From Deltaproteobacteria bacterium (GTDB lineage: Bacteria; Myxococcota; XYA12-FULL-58-9), in contig JACRCV010000042.1 in NCBI GenBank assembly GCA_016218825.1, positions 50,041-114,040 of the forward strand: a stretch of DNA of 64,000 bases. The letters run 5' to 3'. Position 1 is the stretch's first letter. Every line of letters begins with the position of its first letter. The position numbers and the translations under genes were made by a program. The notes beneath the pieces are model-generated. The model was not told where the DNA came from, did not search any database, and saw nothing but the letters and a program-made list of their open reading frames with translations. Shown here piece after piece: positions 12,533 through 22,024 of this stretch.

Positions 12533-13816
12533 ATGCCAGCCATCGTCATCGTCGGCGCGCAGTGGGGCGACGAGGGAAAAGGGAAGGTGACCGACTACCT
12601 GGCGCGCGAGGCGGACACCGTCGTGCGCTACCAGGGGGGCAACAACGCCGGTCACACCATCGTCGTCGGCGGCTCGACCTACCGTTTTCACCTGATCCCC
12701 TCCGGGATGTTGCATCGCGACAAGACCTGCGTCCTCGGCAACGGCGTGGTGATCGATCCCGAGGAGCTGCTCGCCGAGCTGGACGCGCTCGCGGCGCAGA
12801 AGGTGGACACCTCGCGCCTGATCGTCTCCAGCCAGGCGCACTATATCCTGCCGACCCACCAGGTCCTGGATCGCCAGGCCGAGGCGCGCAAGGGCGCGGC
12901 GAAGATCGGCACGACCGGTCGCGGCATCGGCCCGGCATACCAAGACAAGGTCAACCGCTGCGGCATCCGCCTGAGCGATCCGGCGCACCCCGAGCGCCTG
13001 CGGCAGAAGCTCGCGGCGCACCTCGAGGAGCACCGCGCCGATCTCGCCGGCTGTGACTGGACCTTGGACCGCCTGCTCGCCCACTTGACGGCGGCGCACG
13101 GCCGCCTCCGACCCTACATCGGCGACGCCTCGATGGTGGTCAACGACGTCCTGGATCGGGGCGGGCGGGTGTTGTTCGAGGGCGCGCAGGGCACCCTGCT
13201 CGACATCGATCACGGCACCTATCCGTTCGTGACCTCATCGAGCCCGACCGCCGGCGGCGCTTGTCTCGGCGCCGGCATCGGTCCGACGCGCATCGACCGG
13301 GTCGTCGGGGTGGCCAAGGCCTACGCGACCAGAGTCGGCAGCGGTCCGTTCCCGACCGAGCTCGCGACCGATCCCGTGGGGGCGAAGCTGCGCGAGCGCG
13401 GCAAGGAGTTTGGCACCACCACCGGCCGGCCGCGGCGATGCGGCTGGCTCGATCTGGTGGCGTTGCGTTACGCGGTGCGCGTCAATGGGATCACCCAGTT
13501 GGCGATCACCAAGCTCGACGTCCTCGACGAGTTCGAGTCGCTACAGGTCGCGACCGCTTACAAGGTGAACGGGACGTTGACGCGCGAGTTTCCGACCGCG
13601 ATCGAGGACCTCGAGGTCGCGGAGCCGGTCTACGAGACCTTGCCGGGCTGGAGGGCCTCGTGCAGCGCCGCCAAGACCTGGTCGGATCTGCCGGCCGAAG
13701 CCACGGCCTACGTCGCTCGCCTCGAAGACTATCTCCGGGTGCCGGTGGCGCTGTTGTCCATCGGCGCCGAGCGCAGCGCGACCTTCTCGCGGCTGGCGCT
13801 CTGGGAGCCGCTGTAG
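12533..13816 (+). CDS. purA: Adenylosuccinate synthetase
   Basis: IVIVGAQWGDEGKGKVTDYLA, QGGNNAGHT, GTTGRGIGPAYQDKVNR, FEGAQGTLLDIDHGTYPFVTSSSP. Confidence 0.97.
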   Translation: MPAIVIVGAQWGDEGKGKVTDYLAREADTVVRYQGGNNAGHTIVVGGSTYRFHLIPSGMLHRDKTCVLGNGVVIDPEELLAELDALAAQKVDTSRLIVSSQAHYILPTHQVLDRQAEARKGAAKIGTTGRGIGPAYQDKVNRCGIRLSDPAHPERLRQKLAAHLEEHRADLAGCDWTLDRLLAHLTAAHGRLRPYIGDASMVVNDVLDRGGRVLFEGAQGTLLDIDHGTYPFVTSSSPTAGGACLGAGIGPTRIDRVVGVAKAYATRVGSGPFPTELATDPVGAKLRERGKEFGTTTGRPRRCGWLDLVALRYAVRVNGITQLAITKLDVLDEFESLQVATAYKVNGTLTREFPTAIEDLEVAEPVYETLPGWRASCSAAKTWSDLPAEATAYVARLEDYLRVPVALLSIGAERSATFSRLALWEPL

Positions 13817-13841
13817 ACGGGCGGCGCGCCGCCGGCGCCGC

Positions 13842-15152
13842 TCAGGCGACCCGATTGGCGATGGCGTCGAGGCGCGCTTCGGCGGCCGCGAGCTCGGCGC
13901 GGCTCGCGAACGCCTTGCGCCGGGAGGGCTGCACCGGGTCGAAGCCGCCGTAGAGCGGTCGTTCTCTGGTGAGCGCGGTGAGCAGCTCGCGATCTCGCCG
14001 GTCTTGGCTGTAGTCGTCGGTGTCGGCGGTCGGGGCCTGGAGCCACTGGGCGACGACCGGATCGCTCGCCAACGCCCGCGCCTCGTGTTGCAGGGCGGTC
14101 ACCGCGGCGTGGCCGGTTTGGAACAGCTGCCGCAAGGGACAAGTCGCGAGCAGGCTCGAGGCGGCGGTGACCGCGCCGGGGTCGGCGGGGTTGGCAATGC
14201 CGAGCTCGGCGCCGATCGCCAGCTCCAGGCCCAACGACACCGTGTCGCGGACGCGGGCGGCGATCAGGGTGACGTGGGTGACGTCGCGCGGCGACTCACC
14301 ATAGGCGAGGATCGCGGCGTTGATGAGATAGACGACGTCGCTCTCGATGCTGGTGAGCAGCGTCGGATCCGAGAGCGCCGCCAGCGCGCGCGTCAGCAGC
14401 GAGCCCTCCAACAACGGCTGCATATAGACCGCCGGCACCCGGGTCGGGGTCGCCGGCGCGCGGCGCGGCAACGCCACTTTCGGCGGCGGCGCGAACAGCC
14501 GCAGCGCTTCGTCTTTGGGCGGGAAGCCCAAGTCCTCGAGGCGGCCGCCGCGGAAGCCATAGGCGATCTCCTCCAGCGTGCTCATCAGCTCCCAGCGTGC
14601 GGCGGTCAGCAGGCGGTAGGCCTCTTCGGCGTCGGCGGCATAGAGCGCGGTGACGAGCGCGAACGGCTCGAGATCGAGCACGACCTCGGGTCGGGGCAAC
14701 AGGACGAAGAAGGCGTCGGGGGTCGTCATCCTCGGCACGTCGTCCGGGGTCTCCGGTGCCGATTCGTCGTGGGCCTCGTAGATATCGAGGGTCTCGGCCA
14801 ACAACCAGACCTGGAGCTCCGGATCCAGGCGGACGAACGCCGCGGCGGCGGCGGTGTAGCTCTCGGCGGCGAAGCTCGAGAGCCAAGCGTCGAGCTCGAG
14901 CAGGTCGGGGCGGTCGTCGCGCCAACAGTCCAGATCGATGAGCGTCTGCAGCTGTTCGTCGGTCGCGTGCTTGAGGATCGGCAGGGCGTCGCCGACGCCG
15001 AGCTCCTTGACGATGAAGTAGGCTTCGAGCGGCTCGAGGGCGGCGACGAGGTCAGGCAAGTCTTTGGCGACGAGGAGGTCCTTGCCGCGGCGCGCCAGCG
15101 CCCGGTTGGCGTCCGCGTGAAAGGCCGACCCGGGAGCGGCGAGGTCGGTCAT
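13842..15152 (-). CDS. DUF6178-like protein
   Basis: MTDLAAPGSAFHADANRALARRGKDLLVAKDLPDLVAALEPLEAYFIVKELGVGDALPILKHATDEQLQTLIDLDCWRDDR..., resembling the DUF6178 N-terminal pattern by memory. Start set at the internal ATG. Confidence 0.6.
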   Translation of the reverse strand: MTDLAAPGSAFHADANRALARRGKDLLVAKDLPDLVAALEPLEAYFIVKELGVGDALPILKHATDEQLQTLIDLDCWRDDRPDLLELDAWLSSFAAESYTAAAAAFVRLDPELQVWLLAETLDIYEAHDESAPETPDDVPRMTTPDAFFVLLPRPEVVLDLEPFALVTALYAADAEEAYRLLTAARWELMSTLEEIAYGFRGGRLEDLGFPPKDEALRLFAPPPKVALPRRAPATPTRVPAVYMQPLLEGSLLTRALAALSDPTLLTSIESDVVYLINAAILAYGESPRDVTHVTLIAARVRDTVSLGLELAIGAELGIANPADPGAVTAASSLLATCPLRQLFQTGHAAVTALQHEARALASDPVVAQWLQAPTADTDDYSQDRRDRELLTALTRERPLYGGFDPVQPSRRKAFASRAELAAAEARLDAIANRVA

Positions 15153-15195
15153 CGGCGGCGCGGTATCAGAACCGCCGGGCCTGCCGGCAGCACGC

Positions 15196-16158
15196 TCAGG
15201 CATCGGCCCGGGTCTTCGCCGATGGCTCGCCGTCCGCGGTCGTGCCCGCGGCCAAGGTCGGACCTTCGGCAGTGTCGTGCGTCTGGTCCAGGTCGGCGTC
15301 GTCGGTGGCGGGAGCGCTCGGGGCCGCCTCGAGGTCGCGCGGTTTCGGCGGGACAACCTCGCCCTTCAACAGGGCGAGCTCGCTCACCGCCTCGTAGTAT
15401 TGCCGCCCGAGGCCCCGCACCCGGTCCTCGAGGACTTCGGTCTTGCTCTTGGTCACGACGTCGATGCGGCGCAGGCTCTCGACACGTTTGCGCAACGCGG
15501 CGAGCTCGCGCTCGGTGCCGGCGTGGTCTTCGCGACCGGCGGCGAGGGTCTCGCGCAGCCGCTGGTTCTCGGCCTCGAGGCGCTCGAGGCGGGCGGCGAC
15601 CTCGGCGGCCTTCGGTTCGACCGCAACGCTTGGAGCAGGCGGCGCCACGGCTTCCGGCGCCGGCTTGGCCTTCAGATCTTCCGTTGCCTTGGGTTTCGGC
15701 TCCGCCGGCGGCTTGGCGGCGGCGCCGATCTTGGAGGGCTGCGGCTTGTCCTCAAAGGCCGGGCGGCTGTTCTTGGTCCGGTCCAGCTCCTCGCTCAGGC
15801 GTTTGACCTCGGCTCGCAGGCTCTTGGTCTCCTCGTCGCGGTTGTGGCCCTTCTTGCGCTGCTGTCCGAGGTCGGTCTTGAGCTCCTTGAGCTCATCGCG
15901 GCGGGCCTCGAGCTCCTTGGCCTGCTTGCGCTCCTTGTCGAGCAGCGCCCGGTGCGCTTCGGTGGTGCTCTGGTGCTCGACGCTCAGGGCCTTGAGGGCG
16001 CGTTCCGCCGCCCGCAGCCGCATCACGACTACGGCCAAGGCGATCACCGCGGCGGCGCCGACGAGCGCCAGCGCCACGGTGACGTTGGCGCCGGCATCGA
16101 CCGCGGTCTGTGTGACGAATGACGACAACAGCGGCTGCAAGGGTGTGGGGTTCATCAA
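15196..16158 (-). CDS. Membrane-anchored coiled-coil protein of unknown function
   Basis: One N-terminal TM segment (VTVALALVGAAAVIALAVVVM), then a long Lys/Glu-rich heptad-like region and a Pro/Ala-rich linker. Confidence 0.7.
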   Translation of the reverse strand: MMNPTPLQPLLSSFVTQTAVDAGANVTVALALVGAAAVIALAVVVMRLRAAERALKALSVEHQSTTEAHRALLDKERKQAKELEARRDELKELKTDLGQQRKKGHNRDEETKSLRAEVKRLSEELDRTKNSRPAFEDKPQPSKIGAAAKPPAEPKPKATEDLKAKPAPEAVAPPAPSVAVEPKAAEVAARLERLEAENQRLRETLAAGREDHAGTERELAALRKRVESLRRIDVVTKSKTEVLEDRVRGLGRQYYEAVSELALLKGEVVPPKPRDLEAAPSAPATDDADLDQTHDTAEGPTLAAGTTADGEPSAKTRADA

Positions 16159-16243
16159 CGAGTCCTCGGGTGAGCCCGCGTCGGTTCGCGGGGCAGGGAT
16201 CGCCTTCTTGCCCCGGGGGGGTGCGAAGTGTCAAGCCGACGCC

Positions 16244-17416
16244 CTAGAAGAACAGCGCCGCCAAGGCGTCGCCAAAGCGCATTCCCACCGGCGTTGGCCG
16301 CACCCGGCTGCCGTCACGGGTGATCCAGTAGCGGCGTTTGGCGGCCGCGAGCGCCGGCTCGATCCAGGTCAACATGCCGGCGAACGCCGGCTCTCTGAGG
16401 TCGATGCCGTCGACGTAGCGCAGGCCGCAGAGGATGCGCTCCCGGGCCAATTGCTCTTGGCTCAGGGTCTCGACCGCCTCGGTGGTCGGACCCTTGGGCG
16501 GCGGCAGCCCGCGGTTGCTGACCGCCTCCCAGGCGGCGACGTAGGCCTCGGGATCGCGGCGGCCCTCCCAACGCCAGCCGTGGCGCCACTCCTTGTGGGT
16601 GAAGCTGTGCGCCCCGGCGCCGACGCCGAGGTACTTGGCGCCGGTCCAATAGAGGGTGTTGTGCACCGCCCGCCGTCCGGGCCTGGCGTAGTTCGAGACC
16701 TCGTAGTGCTCGAGGCCGGCGTGGGTCAGCAGCAGGTCGATGCGATCCATCATGTCGCTCTCGAGGTCTTCATCGACCGGCGTCAGGCGGCCGGCCCGGC
16801 GCCGGGCCTCGAAGTCGGTGCCGGCATGGTAGGTGAGCGCGTAGATCGAGACGTGCTCGGCCTCCAGCGCCAGGACCTTCTCGAGGTCGGCCTCGAGATC
16901 TGCGAGGCTCTGGCCCGGGACGGCGAAGATCAGGTCGACGCTGACGTTCTCGAAGCCGGCGCGCCGCGCCTCGCGCACCGACTCCAGGCCCTGCGCCGCG
17001 GTGTGGGCGCGACCGAGGACCGCGAGCAGCCGATCCGAGGTCGACTGTAGGCCGAGGCTCAGGCGGTTGCAGCCCAGCTGTCGCAGGCTCGCGAGGTGCG
17101 TCGGATCGAGGGTGCCGGGGTTGGCCTCGAGGGTGATCTCGGGAGCGGCGCCGACCGCGAATTGCTCGCGGACCGCCGCGAGCACCCGGCCGATGGTGTC
17201 GGCGGGCGCGAGCGACGGGGTGCCGCCACCGAGGTAGACGCTGGCCACCGTGAGCCCGGCGAACGCCGAGGCGCGGGCCTTGACCTCGGCGGTGAGCGCC
17301 GCGGTGTAGCGCGGCCACGGCGGGTCGGCGATCGCGACCGAGTTGAAGTCGCAGTACGGGCACCGCGAGCGGCAATAGGGCACGTGGACGTAGATGCCGA
17401 AGGCGTCGCCGCTCAC
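16244..17416 (-). CDS. hemW: Radical SAM heme chaperone HemW (coproporphyrinogen III oxidase-like)
   Basis: FGIYVHVPYCRSRCPYCDFNSVAI, YLGGGTPSL, EANPGTLD, NRLSLGLQS, VSVDLIFAVPGQ. GTG start at 17416 overlaps the upstream stop. Confidence 0.92.
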   Translation of the reverse strand: MSGDAFGIYVHVPYCRSRCPYCDFNSVAIADPPWPRYTAALTAEVKARASAFAGLTVASVYLGGGTPSLAPADTIGRVLAAVREQFAVGAAPEITLEANPGTLDPTHLASLRQLGCNRLSLGLQSTSDRLLAVLGRAHTAAQGLESVREARRAGFENVSVDLIFAVPGQSLADLEADLEKVLALEAEHVSIYALTYHAGTDFEARRRAGRLTPVDEDLESDMMDRIDLLLTHAGLEHYEVSNYARPGRRAVHNTLYWTGAKYLGVGAGAHSFTHKEWRHGWRWEGRRDPEAYVAAWEAVSNRGLPPPKGPTTEAVETLSQEQLARERILCGLRYVDGIDLREPAFAGMLTWIEPALAAAKRRYWITRDGSRVRPTPVGMRFGDALAALFF

Positions 17417-18882
17417 GGGGTCGCCTCCGCGCGCGGCAGCAGGTCGAGGCTCAGGATCTTCAGGCGGCCGAGCAGCATCACGATCCGCGCCTGGTCCGAC
17501 GGATCGCCGGCGGCGAGCTTGATGTGGGTCACATCGGCCACCGGCTGGTTCCACGTCGGGTCGACGGCGATCCAGCGACCGTTCGACCAGACCTCGTTCC
17601 AGGCGTGCCACCCGAAGCCGTCGCCCGGTGGCCAATAGGCGATGCCGACCGCCACCCGAGCCGGAATGCCGACGGCGCGCGCCAAGGCCACGAACAGGAC
17701 GCTGTGCTCGGTGCAGTCGCCGCGCTTGGAGCGCAGCGCGTCGAGGGCGTTGGAGTAGGCCGGGACGTACTCGTCGCGGATGTAGCCGTAGACAAACTGC
17801 ACCAGGCGGCGTGACGCGGTCCGGACGTCGGTCGCGTCGCCGATTGCCTCGCGGGCGGCGTCGCGGATCTCGGCGGCGTCCTTCTGGATGAAGGGCGTCG
17901 CCTCGAGCTCGGCCCCGAGCCCGGCGGCACGCGCCTTCCGGCCGACGCCGGCGAGGCTGTCCTTGTCAGGCTCGGCGTCGCTCGTCAGCGTCAGCGTGAC
18001 CTCGCCGCTCGCGCGGCTGACCACCTGGCGCGCCGAGCTCGGCGGCGCGCTGTCGCCGAAGCCGGTGAAGGTGATCTTCAGGCCGTAGAGCTTCGTCGGG
18101 GTCGCGAGCGGCTGCGGCGGCCTGACCACCGCGCCCACCAGCAGATCCTGTTGGTAGTCGAGGCGCTTGGCCTCGGCCTCGGGCTCGAGGCGGGCGACGA
18201 AGAAGCCGCCGACCTGCGACTCCAAGATCTTGCCAGCCTCGTCCACCCAGGCGTGTTCCTCGACGCCGAGGTCGGGGTACGCCGACCGCAGGCCAATCAC
18301 CCGGGTCAGCACGCCGGCGAAGGCCTTCTTCTCCACCGCGGTCACGGTGTGGGTGATCGTGACGCTCTTTTGAATCGAGGGGTCGAAGTGCTGCACCGTG
18401 ACGCTCGCGCCGACCGCCGCCTTCGCCAGGCGCAACACCGCGAGGGCGTCGGCGAGGGTCTCGTGCACCTCGGCGGTTTGGGTCTGCGACTGCTGGCCGG
18501 CGTCGACGCGATAGGTGAGCGTGCCGTTCTTCACCTGACCCTCGACGTGCACCTCGCCGGTGGCGGCGCGCTGGGTAAAGGCGACGCGGGTCAGACCACC
18601 GGTCTTGCGGTCGTAGCGGCTCTCCTCGTCGAGCTCGACGTTCGAGGTCTTGCCCATGCCGGCCACCGCGGCCTTGAGGGTGGTCGACAGCACGACGTCG
18701 CCCTCCACCTGGAGACGGGAGCGCATCCAGCCGACCTTCGAGGCGTTCAGATAGACACCGTAGTAGCGGTCGTAGGGCTCGGGGAGCGCCGGCTCTTTGG
18801 GCCCGGCGTGGGTGGCCGGGGCCGCGATCCCGAGCGCGAGAGCGACGAGCGGCAGCGACGACGACAGGTGGGGGCGTGGCAT
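17413..18882 (-). CDS. Secreted transglutaminase-like domain protein
   Basis: Signal peptide (LPLVALALGIAAPATHA) and transglutaminase core RGDCTEHSVLFVALARAVGIPARVAVGIAY...GWHAWNEVWSNGRWIAVDPTWNQ (Cys/His/Asp triad region). Confidence 0.88.
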   Translation of the reverse strand: MPRPHLSSSLPLVALALGIAAPATHAGPKEPALPEPYDRYYGVYLNASKVGWMRSRLQVEGDVVLSTTLKAAVAGMGKTSNVELDEESRYDRKTGGLTRVAFTQRAATGEVHVEGQVKNGTLTYRVDAGQQSQTQTAEVHETLADALAVLRLAKAAVGASVTVQHFDPSIQKSVTITHTVTAVEKKAFAGVLTRVIGLRSAYPDLGVEEHAWVDEAGKILESQVGGFFVARLEPEAEAKRLDYQQDLLVGAVVRPPQPLATPTKLYGLKITFTGFGDSAPPSSARQVVSRASGEVTLTLTSDAEPDKDSLAGVGRKARAAGLGAELEATPFIQKDAAEIRDAAREAIGDATDVRTASRRLVQFVYGYIRDEYVPAYSNALDALRSKRGDCTEHSVLFVALARAVGIPARVAVGIAYWPPGDGFGWHAWNEVWSNGRWIAVDPTWNQPVADVTHIKLAAGDPSDQARIVMLLGRLKILSLDLLPRAEATP

Positions 18883-18906
18883 GGCGAGTCCCGATCGCAA
18901 GCAGGC

Positions 18907-21129
18907 TTACGAGCTGTGGCGCGGCGGCGCACCGAGGATGATCGTCTGCCGGCGCGCGGGACGGCGGTCGAAGGTGGAGAGGTAGTGAATCAGATCCGCT
19001 TCGCCCTTGCCGGCGAAGCGATCAAACTCGACGCCGATGCCGGCGCCGGCGTCGTGCTGGGCGCCCTCGGTGGGGAGGTCGACGCGAACCACGTGACCGG
19101 TGGCCTCGACCGCCGGCGCGCTGTCGCCGAGCCTGAATGACACGCTGACGTCGGTGCCCACCGGCGGCATCTGTTCGCAGCGCAGCATCACGCCGCCGCG
19201 CGACATGTCGACGGCGCGCGCCGCGAACACCCGCCCACCGTAGCGGAGCTCGGCGGCGCAGTCGGTGGTGAAGCGCACGAAGGTGCGGCCGTGGCGAATG
19301 TCGGCGCGCAGGCGGTTGATCGTCTCGGCCAGCACCACCGCGGGGTCGTTGCGGCTGCGCACCGCGCTGCGATCGGCCTCGGAGCCGGCGGCGAGCTGCG
19401 CGCCGGCGTCGGCGAGATAGATGATCGGCACCAGCCCCAACCCGGCGCGGCCGCGGAAGCTCTCGGCGACGCGGCCGGCGGCGCAGCTCGGCAGCTGACT
19501 GTCGAAGATCACCGCTTGGTAGCTGTTGATCGTCACGCGCTCGACGCCCTCGGCGAGGGTCGGGGTCACGTCGATCTCGAAGCCGCGCTTCTGCAGCCCG
19601 TTCGTGACCCGCTCGACGAGCTTCAAGTCGATCGACAGCAACAGCACCCGGGCGTGGGACTTCGGGGTCTCGGACACCGCGGTGGCCGGCGACGCCTGGC
19701 TCGTGGTCGCGGCCATGATGGTGGCGCGGACCGCCGCCAACACCCGATCGATGTTGAAGGGCTTGTAGAGGATGTCGACCGCGCCCACGGCGGTCGCGGC
19801 GCGGATCCACTGCGGCTCGAGACCCTCGGTGACCGCGACCACCGGCACCAGGCGGGTGCTGTTGGCGAGGGCGCCGTTGAAGACCTCGGCGGCGAAGCCG
19901 GCGGACGCCACGTCGACCAGGATCATGTCGGGCGGGTTGAGGCTGGAGACCGACTCGACGAAGGTCTGCGCGATCTCGTGGGTCTCGACGCGATAGCCGC
20001 GGGACAACAACAGCTCGTTGAACGCCGCCTGCGCCTTGACGTCCCGGGTGCACAACGCGATCAGCTGGCCGGAGCCGCGGTCCGGGCCGACGCCGGCCAG
20101 ACCCTCGCGCAGCTGCAGCTCGCTCAGGTGCTCGCGCAGGAACACCTTGCGGACCAACGCCGCGACCCCGAGTGACATGTCGCTCGCGGCCGGGAGCATC
20201 GGCTGCAGGGCCTGCAACATCTCCCCCGCGGTCTCGTAGCGGTCCTGGGGCCGGCGCTCGAGGGCCTTCAAGAGGATCGCCTCGAGCTCGGGCGAGATCG
20301 CCGGGTTCACTTTGCTGGGGCGGGGCACCTTGGCGCGACGGTTGAGGCGCATCACCTTGTCGGTGTCGTCGCCGACGAACAGGCGCTCACCGGTCAGGAC
20401 TTCGTAGAGCATCACCCCGACCGCGAACAGGTCGGCGCGCTGGTCGACCTCGGCACCCTCGAGCTGCTCCGGCGCAAAATAGCCCAGCTTGCCGGCGAGC
20501 TCGCGGGCCTTCTCGACCTCGGCGGCGGCGATCGCAGAGACCCCGAAGTCGCCGAGCTTGACGTGGCCGTCGTAGGACAAGAAGACGTTCGCCGGGTTGA
20601 CGTCGCGGTGCACGAGGTTCAGGCGGTTGCCGTCGGCGTCCAACAGCGCGTGCGCGTAGTCGAGCCCTTTGAGGATCTCGCCGATGATGTGCAGCACCAC
20701 CGGGATCGGGATCAGCTGCCGGGCGCGCTTGCAGCGCATCGCGAGCTCGTCGAGATCGCGGCCGTCGATGTACTCCATCGCGATGAACAGCTTTTGGTCC
20801 TGCACCCCGGCCTCGAAGGTGCGGACGATGTTGGCGTGGTTCAGCATCGACAGCACGTAGGCCTCGTTGCGGAACAGCGCCACCACCTGGGGGTTCTGCG
20901 ACAGCTCGTCGTGCAGGATCTTGATCGCGAACGAGCTCTCGGCGTACCCGGGGTGGATGTGGCGGGCGCGCATCACCTTGGCGACGCCGCCGGCGCCGAT
21001 GTCCTGGATCAGCTGGTAGGGGCCGAAGAACGCCGGCCCCGACGGTGTTGCCTGGGTCTTGGTTCCCGCGGGGGGCTCTACGGGTATGTCGACATCGAGC
21101 CCGTCGAGGAGGTTGACGGTGTCTTCCAT
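18907..21129 (-). CDS. Serine/threonine protein kinase with two receiver-like domains and a C-terminal PilZ domain
   Basis: Kinase: YQLIQDIGAGGVAKV, HRDVNPANVFL, LGDFGVS, GYFAPEQ. Two CheY-like segments (PDMILVDV...DILYKPFNID; HARVLLLSIDLK...AVIFDSQLPS). PilZ: ELRYGGRVFAARAVDMSRGGVMLRCEQMPPVGTDVSVSF. Confidence 0.88.
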   Translation of the reverse strand: MEDTVNLLDGLDVDIPVEPPAGTKTQATPSGPAFFGPYQLIQDIGAGGVAKVMRARHIHPGYAESSFAIKILHDELSQNPQVVALFRNEAYVLSMLNHANIVRTFEAGVQDQKLFIAMEYIDGRDLDELAMRCKRARQLIPIPVVLHIIGEILKGLDYAHALLDADGNRLNLVHRDVNPANVFLSYDGHVKLGDFGVSAIAAAEVEKARELAGKLGYFAPEQLEGAEVDQRADLFAVGVMLYEVLTGERLFVGDDTDKVMRLNRRAKVPRPSKVNPAISPELEAILLKALERRPQDRYETAGEMLQALQPMLPAASDMSLGVAALVRKVFLREHLSELQLREGLAGVGPDRGSGQLIALCTRDVKAQAAFNELLLSRGYRVETHEIAQTFVESVSSLNPPDMILVDVASAGFAAEVFNGALANSTRLVPVVAVTEGLEPQWIRAATAVGAVDILYKPFNIDRVLAAVRATIMAATTSQASPATAVSETPKSHARVLLLSIDLKLVERVTNGLQKRGFEIDVTPTLAEGVERVTINSYQAVIFDSQLPSCAAGRVAESFRGRAGLGLVPIIYLADAGAQLAAGSEADRSAVRSRNDPAVVLAETINRLRADIRHGRTFVRFTTDCAAELRYGGRVFAARAVDMSRGGVMLRCEQMPPVGTDVSVSFRLGDSAPAVEATGHVVRVDLPTEGAQHDAGAGIGVEFDRFAGKGEADLIHYLSTFDRRPARRQTIILGAPPRHSS

Positions 21130-21337
21130 GCGGTCCCGACCACCACCCTTGCGCGCTTCTCGTCCCCCGACAGCCAGATACGGCGCAATCCCGCTAGTCT
21201 ACGCGTAAACCGCCGCGATCGCCAACGGCAAAGGGGCAAAGCGGCTGTGGCGGCCGCGGTCCGGAAGGGGCCGGGGTTGCGAGCGGGCGCACGAACGACG
21301 TAAACCTCTGATGGATGACTCCATCGTGGTGGGCAAC

Positions 21338-22000
21338 ATGCGCCTCTTGATCGTGTACTTGGGCGGCAGCCGAAACCAGGCGGGTGTTCCGAGCGAGGCC
21401 CTCCGGGTCGAGGCCGGCGCCACCGTCGCCGACGTGCAACGCGCCATCGCCGCGCTGCACCCCGGTCTCGCCGCCCTCTTGCCCTCGGTCCGCTGGGCGC
21501 GCAACCACCAGTTCGTCGAGCTGTCGACCGCGCTCGCGGACGGCGACGAGGTGGCGGTGTTACCCCCGGTGTCAGGTGGGGTGGCGCGCGCCGTGCTCAC
21601 CGAGGCGCCGCTGGACGTATCGGAGGCCCTGCTCGCGGTCGCCGACCCCGGGGTCGGGGCGACGGTGCTGTTCGTCGGCACGGTGCGCGACCAATCCCGC
21701 GGCAAAGGTGTCACCGCGATCGAGTACCAGGCCTATGAGCCGATGGCAGCGGCAGAGCTCGAGCGCGTCGCCGCCAAGCTCTCCGACCCGGCGCGCCGGA
21801 TCGACGTCCGGATCTTTCACCGCCACGGCCGTCTCGCGGTCGGCGAGGTCGCGGTCGTGATCGCCGCCGCCGCGCCGCATCGAGAGGCGGCCTTCGAGGC
21901 CTGCCGTGCCGCGATCGAGGGCATCAAGAAGGACGTACCGATCTGGAAGCGCGAGACTACCGAGGACGGCGACACCTGGGTCGGCTGGAGCGGTGGCTAG
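21338..22000 (+). CDS. MoaD-MoaE fusion (molybdopterin synthase small plus large subunit)
   Basis: MoaD-like part ends LPPVSGG and is followed directly by a MoaE-like part (ATVLFVGTVRDQSRGKGVTAIEYQAYEPMA...IFHRHGRLAVGEVAVVIAAAAPHREAAFEACRAAIEGIKKDVPIWKRE). Alternative start at 21311. Confidence 0.92.
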   Translation: MRLLIVYLGGSRNQAGVPSEALRVEAGATVADVQRAIAALHPGLAALLPSVRWARNHQFVELSTALADGDEVAVLPPVSGGVARAVLTEAPLDVSEALLAVADPGVGATVLFVGTVRDQSRGKGVTAIEYQAYEPMAAAELERVAAKLSDPARRIDVRIFHRHGRLAVGEVAVVIAAAAPHREAAFEACRAAIEGIKKDVPIWKRETTEDGDTWVGWSGG

Positions 22001-22024
22001 CTCGAGAGCGCCAATGACGCCGCG

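Noticed and set aside
13819-13833. GGCGGCGCGCCGCC palindrome after purA as a terminator
   Set aside because: Self-complementary but lacks a U-tract; such palindromes are common at this GC content.
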